Assembly (NCBI GenBank): GCA_018223105.1
Contig: JAAEYY010000030.1
Span: 1 to 38,318, forward strand
Direction of reading: 5' to 3'
Origin: a bacterium
GTDB lineage: Bacteria; Bacteroidota; Bacteroidia; NS11-12g; UBA9320
Length of the DNA: 38,318 bases
Part shown: positions 33,802 to 38,318 of the stretch, in pieces
Numbering within the stretch: position 1 is the stretch's first letter
Layout of the letters: each line of letters starts with the position of its first letter
Made by a program: the position numbers and the translations under genes
Notes under the pieces: model-generated
Told to the model about the DNA's origin: nothing
The model's input: only the letters and a program-made list of their open reading frames with translations
Databases searched by the model: none

Positions 33802-33829
33802 GTCAGGGTCTCTCGCAGAGGACCTTGAC
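33802..33829. repeat. Dispersed hairpin repeat, copy 3 (best folded)
   Basis: GTCAGGGTC (33802-33810) pairs with GACCTTGAC (33821-33829) with one G-T pair, plus an inner CTC/GAG stem and GCA loop. It shares its core with copies 1 and 2. It lies between the T9SS LRR-like gene end and the TauE-like gene start. Confidence 0.6.
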
Positions 33830-33935
33830 GGAGTTTTGGAATCGGATAAGACGCTCTAATGATACTTACGACTTTATAATGAAATACGACTTACAATAAA
33901 TACCTCGATAGTGGATCACTAATTTAAGAAATGAT

Positions 33936-34772
33936 TTATTGTATATTGATCAGCTTCACTGACCGTAAATTCCCAGAATGAATAGAAACTTGATATAATC
34001 CGCTATTCAAATCAGAAAGGTCTAATCTTTTTTTATTGTTCGCTTCTATTAGGACTCTACCTTGCATATCTCGAAGAATTACAATGAAATTATTGACATC
34101 ACATTCAATAAATAATTGCTCAGTGACCGGATTTGGGTATACCTTGAAGTCAATAGTTTCTTCCTCAGTAATTCCTAGAGTACAATCCAGACTAATTCTT
34201 CCTTCGGGAGACAAATGGTCTTCCACTACTTCATATTCCATTGCAATTGAATCCACGCAGGCAAAGGTTATATCCGTATAAAATAACGAAAAGTACTTGG
34301 CCATAGATCCGTTTTTCAGATTGAGGTATTTAAGATGTGTTAGTCCTTCAAGATAAATACTTTCCAGCGCAGGTAAATCTGATAAATCTACCTTATCCAT
34401 ATCCGAAATATCTGTTACTCGAATATAGCTCAGGCTATCTAAAGCAAGATTTGAAACATCTTCAAGCTTAAAACCCCCTCCACCTATTTTTAGACTGTCT
34501 AGGTTTGAAAACTGATGTAATTCATAGACCTCTGAAATCTTGTAAGTTTCACTTGGATAGATAACTAAACTCGTTACATTCAGCGCTTCCTCCAGTTGTA
34601 TTTTTCCGTCATTATTCACATCAATCGCAGAATCTCCGAAGCCGTTACCGGTTATATCTACGGCTTTTTCATTAAGCAAGTATTGTTCTAATGCTTGATT
34701 TGAAAAGTTGAGGATTTGGGCCTCGCAAAAGTGATATAAAAAAAGTGCTATTAAAGTAAAGTATGTTTTCAT
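33936..34772 (-). CDS. T9SS-exported leucine-rich-repeat-like protein
   Basis: 278 residues. Signal peptide 1-18 (LYHFCEAQ). A short N-terminal block (FSNQALEQYLLNEKAVDI) precedes an EF-hand-like loop (DVNNDGKIQLEEA, about 50-62) likely to bind calcium. Irregular leucine-rich repeats follow (HQFSNLDSLKIGG, LSDLPALESIYLEGLTHLKY) and a T9SS type A sorting domain starts near residue 210 (VYPNPVTEQLFIECD, SGLYQVSIHSG). The order of dockerin/EF-hand-like start, LRR and T9SS tail is common in Flavobacteriia surface proteins. No neighbour suggests a pathway. Confidence 0.85.
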   Translation of the reverse strand: MKTYFTLIALFLYHFCEAQILNFSNQALEQYLLNEKAVDITGNGFGDSAIDVNNDGKIQLEEALNVTSLVIYPSETYKISEVYELHQFSNLDSLKIGGGGFKLEDVSNLALDSLSYIRVTDISDMDKVDLSDLPALESIYLEGLTHLKYLNLKNGSMAKYFSLFYTDITFACVDSIAMEYEVVEDHLSPEGRISLDCTLGITEEETIDFKVYPNPVTEQLFIECDVNNFIVILRDMQGRVLIEANNKKRLDLSDLNSGLYQVSIHSGNLRSVKLINIQ

Positions 34773-34935
34773 AATTTAATCTATTTATGTCCTTTGTCAA
34801 AGTCGTTGCTTTAAATTTTGAGCAACTTAACCTCAAATAAGATGCAACTAAATTAGAGGTTTATTCAGCTGTATCTAACTGGTCTATAAGATTATGACTT
34901 GCTATACATACTTCTCAATTGAAATGACACTGATT

Positions 34936-36024
34936 TTAAAATGGAGACGCGTATTCCGGGTTTGAAAGCAATTCATCATCTGTAAGCGTCTTCAGAAATG
35001 CTACAATATCCTTTATATCATCATCGTCTAACATTAAGCCGGTATCCATGGTCATGGCCAAGGCCGGATCAAGAGTTTCTGAATCTACCAAACCATCGTT
35101 ATAATGTTGAATAACTTCTTCCAAGGTCTGAAATCTACCATCGTGCATATAAGGAGGAGTCACCTCAATATTGCGAAGAGAAGTAACCTTAAATTTTGCT
35201 CGGTCTTTGGCATCTTGGGTCACATTTTCTCTTCCTTTATCAGCAACCACATTTCCATCAAGGCCATTATTCATGTATTCATTATTTGAGAAATTATCAC
35301 CTGAATGGCAGTGCGCACAATCGGCACCTGATTCATCCGGAAAGAACGGATTATACTCCTGAAAAAATAATTGCCGACCTCTTTCCTCACTTTCTGTAAG
35401 AGTGTCGGTCCCTGCTAGGTATCGATCGTATTTGGAACCGTGTGAAACAATAGAGTTCATAAACTGCTCCATCGCTTTTGATATTCTTTCAGTAGTAATT
35501 TCATCGGTACCAAAGGCACGTATAAACTGATCTCTATACGATTGATCATCACTTAGCTTGGCAATAACACTTTCCAATGTTTCATCCATTTCCAATTCAT
35601 CCTGAATCGGCATTAAAGATTGATCGCGCAATAGATGAGCACGTCCATCCCAAAAGAATTCATTGGAATTCCATGCCATATTAAAAACACTCATGGCTTG
35701 TCTTTTTCCTTCTAATCCACGAACTCCAATGGAAAATTTAGCAGTATCTGTAAAAGCGTGTTCTTGTCTATGACAACTGGCACAAGACATGCTGTTATCA
35801 CTACTCAATTTTGTCTCATAAAACAACATCTTTCCAAGTTTTACCCCTTGAACAGTAAGGGGATTATCCTCGGCGATATCCGGTGTCGGGAAGACCCCAA
35901 TATTTAAACTATATGGCGTATCGTCGTACACCACTTCTACGGGTGACTCCTGATCTTTACACCCTACCACAAATAGGGCTATGATCAGAAATATACTTCC
36001 AAATGCAATTATTTTCTTATTCAT
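34936..36024 (-). CDS. Di-heme cytochrome c peroxidase, MauG/CcpA type (copy 2)
   Basis: 362 residues. Lipobox VVGC (Cys22). Two haem-binding sites: CASCH (81-85) and CAHCH (236-240). The segment NEFFWDGRAHLLRDQSLMPI (121-140) contains the Trp between the haems, and TPPYMHDGRFQTLEEVIQHY (near 290-310) supplies the distal region of the second haem. The family reduces peroxide with two c-haems or, as in MauG and MbnH, oxidises a protein substrate. It lies 5 bases after a related peroxidase gene. Being a lipoprotein, it probably faces the periplasm. Confidence 0.92.
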   Translation of the reverse strand: MNKKIIAFGSIFLIIALFVVGCKDQESPVEVVYDDTPYSLNIGVFPTPDIAEDNPLTVQGVKLGKMLFYETKLSSDNSMSCASCHRQEHAFTDTAKFSIGVRGLEGKRQAMSVFNMAWNSNEFFWDGRAHLLRDQSLMPIQDELEMDETLESVIAKLSDDQSYRDQFIRAFGTDEITTERISKAMEQFMNSIVSHGSKYDRYLAGTDTLTESEERGRQLFFQEYNPFFPDESGADCAHCHSGDNFSNNEYMNNGLDGNVVADKGRENVTQDAKDRAKFKVTSLRNIEVTPPYMHDGRFQTLEEVIQHYNDGLVDSETLDPALAMTMDTGLMLDDDDIKDIVAFLKTLTDDELLSNPEYASPF

Positions 36025-36029
36025 ATCAA

Positions 36030-37034
36030 TTACTTCTTATTCATAAAATCTTCATCTGTTAATGTCTTAAGAAAAGCCACTAGTGCCTTTTTTTCTTGTT
36101 CCGTAAGATTCAAAGGTTTGATTAAGCTACTTTTTGACGGATGTTCTTCACCTCCTTCATTGTAATGATTAATTACTTCTTCAAGATGGCTAATACTTCC
36201 ATCATGCATATATGGTCCGGTTACTGCGACATTCCTTAAACTTGGCACTTTAAATCTTGCTCTATCTGTTGCATTCCCGGTAAAGCGTGCTCTACCGCTA
36301 TCCGCGTAGACATTGTACAAACCATTATTCTCAAAAAGGTTATTGGTGAAATTAAAACCTCCATGACAAGAAGAACAATTCGTTTTCTCACTATAAAATA
36401 GTCGAAGTCCTTCCTCCTCTTGATCAGTATATACAGAGTAGTTTCGCTCATAAACATACCGGTCAAATCGACTGGAGTTTGTAACTAAACTGCGTTCAAA
36501 ATTTGCGATTGCCCTCACTAAAACAAAAGCATCAAACTCTCGATTATAAGCCGCCTTGCTTAAAGCATCATATAGACTATCTGTGCTAAGTTGCTTCACA
36601 ATATTCACAATATTGTGATTGAACTCATTGTGCTCTTGGATAGGTACCAAAATTTGCATTTCCAAGCTCGGCACTCCGCCTTCTCGAGTGAAATAGGGCA
36701 AGTACCCCACATTTCCTAAGCTAGGGCTATTTCTAGTTCCCAGAGCATCGTTTACCCCTTTACTTACGGTCAATCCGTCGGAAAATGCCAATTCACTTTT
36801 ATGGCAGCTGCCACAACTTATTGAATTGTCAATAGATAAGCGAGTATCAAAAAACAAGAGTTTACCTAGTTCTTCACTCATTGCCGACTTTGGATTATCC
36901 TCAGGATAAACCATTTCCGGGAATTCCCCAATATCAGGAATAAAATGATCTAAGACTTTCCTAGGTCCGGGATCTTTAACACACGAACCTAATAAAGCTA
37001 AAATTGCATACGCTATGAGAGCAATGCGCTTCAA
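36030..37034 (-). CDS. Di-heme cytochrome c peroxidase, MauG/MbnH type (copy 1)
   Basis: 334 residues. Lipobox LLGSC (Cys18). Haem sites CGSCH (74-78) and CSSCH (220-224). In place of the WDGR segment of its neighbour it has YFTREGGVPSLEMQ and then VPIQEHNEF (114-138), so the tryptophan between the haems is missing, and TGPYMHDGSISHLEEVINHY near 270-290. It starts one base after the MbnP gene ends. In methanotrophs MbnH, a di-heme enzyme of this family, converts a Trp of MbnP into kynurenine to make a copper site; the gene order here supports the same job. Which of the two copies is the true MbnH is uncertain. Confidence 0.9.
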   Translation of the reverse strand: MKRIALIAYAILALLGSCVKDPGPRKVLDHFIPDIGEFPEMVYPEDNPKSAMSEELGKLLFFDTRLSIDNSISCGSCHKSELAFSDGLTVSKGVNDALGTRNSPSLGNVGYLPYFTREGGVPSLEMQILVPIQEHNEFNHNIVNIVKQLSTDSLYDALSKAAYNREFDAFVLVRAIANFERSLVTNSSRFDRYVYERNYSVYTDQEEEGLRLFYSEKTNCSSCHGGFNFTNNLFENNGLYNVYADSGRARFTGNATDRARFKVPSLRNVAVTGPYMHDGSISHLEEVINHYNEGGEEHPSKSSLIKPLNLTEQEKKALVAFLKTLTDEDFMNKK

Positions 37035-37035
37035 A

Positions 37036-38013
37036 TTATTCTATAACGATTAGCTTAGTTCTTGAAATTACAGCTCCTCTATGTATCAATTCAATAAAGT
37101 ATAATCCTGTTTGATCAATTTCAATACTAGTATTTGGTGCTACTGCTGCTAAGGTCTCTGAGCTGATCAATTCACCATTAGATGCATAAATATTATATGA
37201 ATCAAACACGATAGCAGAACTTTTTGAACCAATTAAGAATTTGCCATCATGTGATGGATTTGGATATGCTGATACGTTTGAAAGTTTTTCAGTTCTTAAG
37301 CTTGCCAAATTATTACCGGCACCATCTAAAGAAGTGAAAACATAGTCGCGAAAATTTTTAAGTAAATCCGCAGCTTCGTCATAGTCACCATGAGTCACTA
37401 CACTAGCGCTTACATCAATGCCTTCAATCGCTCTTGCATAATCAGCATTTAATTCGATAATTAAATCCCCATCAAGGTCTTGAGCATCGGTAGGAATTCT
37501 AATTTGATGATAGTTTTTATTACCTAAAGCATGGATTTGAAATGTAGTGTTAAGTGCATCACCTGCTTTTCCTTCCATAGCAACAAAGCGGTAACCGGCT
37601 GCCCATCCCCAATGCATACTTGGAGATTTAGGCGCTAAAGGATGAGTACTTGGCCATTTTGTTGGGTCATCGTTATTTTCTGGCGTATTAACCCCCACGC
37701 TGAACTGAATGGCTTCAACCGTTGTAATATCAAAATTGCCTAAATCTACCTCAGTGTTCTGACTTGCATTCACCAATGCATAAACACCTGATGCATCTGT
37801 AACAGTGCCTCCATCATGCACAATGCTCACCTTTGAAATGTAGTATTGGAGTCGGGTTACATTGAATTTTATACCGATATTATTTTGAGATTCGGTATTA
37901 AAAGCAAATGAATTCTGCCCCAGAAGGTGATTCAGTTTAAGCTTTACGTTAGTTTGCGCTGATACTGCGATACTTAAGATCGAGAACAACAAAATAGTAA
38001 TTGATTTTTTCAT
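37036..38013 (-). CDS. mbnP: MbnP-family copper-binding protein with T9SS tail
   Basis: 325 residues. Signal peptide 1-19 (SILSIAVSAQ). The MbnP domain (about 21-225) shows the family signature NVTRLQYYISKVSIVHDGG (51-69), IQFSVGVNTPENNDDPTKWP, HPLAPKSPSMHWGWAAGYRF (124-143) and EGKAGDALNTTFQIHALGN. His134, Trp135 and Trp137 mark the region whose Trp is oxidised to kynurenine in the methanotroph homologue. Residues about 248-325 form a T9SS type A sorting domain (NVSAYPNPSHDGKFLIG), which the methanotroph protein lacks, so this version should be delivered to the cell surface. Next to two di-heme peroxidases and a metal-binding lipoprotein. Confidence 0.92.
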   Translation of the reverse strand: MKKSITILLFSILSIAVSAQTNVKLKLNHLLGQNSFAFNTESQNNIGIKFNVTRLQYYISKVSIVHDGGTVTDASGVYALVNASQNTEVDLGNFDITTVEAIQFSVGVNTPENNDDPTKWPSTHPLAPKSPSMHWGWAAGYRFVAMEGKAGDALNTTFQIHALGNKNYHQIRIPTDAQDLDGDLIIELNADYARAIEGIDVSASVVTHGDYDEAADLLKNFRDYVFTSLDGAGNNLASLRTEKLSNVSAYPNPSHDGKFLIGSKSSAIVFDSYNIYASNGELISSETLAAVAPNTSIEIDQTGLYFIELIHRGAVISRTKLIVIE

Positions 38014-38030
38014 GATTTTTATTGATGTTT

Positions 38031-38318
38031 TTATTCGTTTTTAAGTTCTAATGCCATACCGCATTTTGAGCAAGAGTCGCCTGCAACTCCTGTAATTTCA
38101 GGGTGCATTGGACATATATAGACTTCTTGATCTGATTTATAATTCGGATTTTCTTGGTAGTCCATTCCGCATACAGGGCATTGTCCGGGTGCATCACTAC
38201 CACTACCTTCACAGTGCATTGGACAGATATATTGGGACGTGTATTCCTTTCCGGTTTTATCGCCATCTTCCTCTTGTTTACTTGAAAAGGTACAAGATGC
38301 TAAACCCACTATTAGTAC
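38031..38318 (-). CDS. Heavy-metal-binding-domain lipoprotein, partial (N-terminus off the right edge)
   Basis: Frame open to the right edge: VLIVGLASC then TFSSKQEEDGD, the end of a lipoprotein signal peptide, so the true start lies beyond the window. Two copies of the heavy-metal-binding domain follow: YICPMHCEGSGSDAPGQCPV then CGMDYQ, and YICPMHPEITGVAGDSCSKC then GMALEL. Each has the CPMH and CxxCGM ligands typical of copper-handling CusB- and CopA-associated domains. The gene ends 17 bases before the MbnP start, so it is probably the first visible gene of the same operon and may hand copper to or sense it for MbnP. Confidence 0.88.
   Translation of the reverse strand, partial: VLIVGLASCTFSSKQEEDGDKTGKEYTSQYICPMHCEGSGSDAPGQCPVCGMDYQENPNYKSDQEVYICPMHPEITGVAGDSCSKCGMALELKNE

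Noticed and set aside
1-38318. Prophage, integrative element, insertion sequence, CRISPR or tRNA/rRNA gene
   Set aside because: No integrase, transposase, repeat-spacer array, inverted-end element or RNA gene was found on reading both strands; composition and gene types are uniform.

Overview
The window is from a free-living, probably aquatic member of the Bacteroidota, most likely the Flavobacteriia. Six proteins end in a type A C-terminal sorting domain of the type IX secretion system (T9SS). Bacteroidota-type -7 boxes (TAnnTTTG) lie upstream of several genes. Lipoproteins are abundant and the DNA is visibly AT-rich. The window is gene-dense chromosome. I see no phage, transposase, CRISPR, rRNA or tRNA. 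The longest stretch without a gene is about 270 bases (30560-30827).

Layout. (1) 1-2998: a lipoprotein cut by the left edge, a small membrane protein, and a T9SS-exported Asp-box propeller. (2) 3117-6528, minus strand: a tight operon of a TetR regulator, an ABC ATPase, two ABC permeases and a nucleoside deaminase. Two TetR-type operators flank its -7 box. (3) 6691-7455: an orphan lipoprotein. (4) 7464-13429, minus strand: DUF4856, imelysin-like, HTTM and TonB-dependent receptor genes, an iron-type uptake operon. (5) 13601-17466: a T9SS protein, two cupredoxin (multicopper-oxidase-like) proteins, and a convergent His-rich NHL-propeller lipoprotein. (6) 17611-21031: a 57-residue membrane protein, a 902-residue exported protein of unknown family, and a DUF805 protein. 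(7) 21049-27163: an RDD gene divergent from SpoIIM-like, DUF4129, DUF4350, MoxR AAA+ and DUF58 genes, a widespread envelope/chaperone locus. (8) 27215-30559: a giant T9SS protein with eight CHRD domains. (9) 30828-33695: a small membrane protein that needs a -1 frameshift, dispersed hairpin repeats, an orphan membrane protein, TerC and TauE/SafE. (10) 33936-34772: a T9SS leucine-rich-repeat-like protein. (11) 34936-38318, minus strand: a heavy-metal-binding-domain lipoprotein (cut by the right edge), MbnP with a T9SS tail, and two di-heme peroxidases of the MauG/MbnH/CcpA type.

How the parts may work together. The strongest theme is extracytoplasmic copper and redox chemistry. The MbnP/MbnH-type operon at the right end and the cupredoxin pair at 14-16 kb both send a copper protein to the T9SS and both sit with exported redox or metal-binding partners. 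Together with the imelysin/TonB operon they suggest a cell that invests heavily in surface metal handling. The two most novel-looking items are the split two-protein multicopper-oxidase-like unit and the small gene whose two halves are joined only by a -1 shift at a dnaX-like A AAA AAG heptamer.
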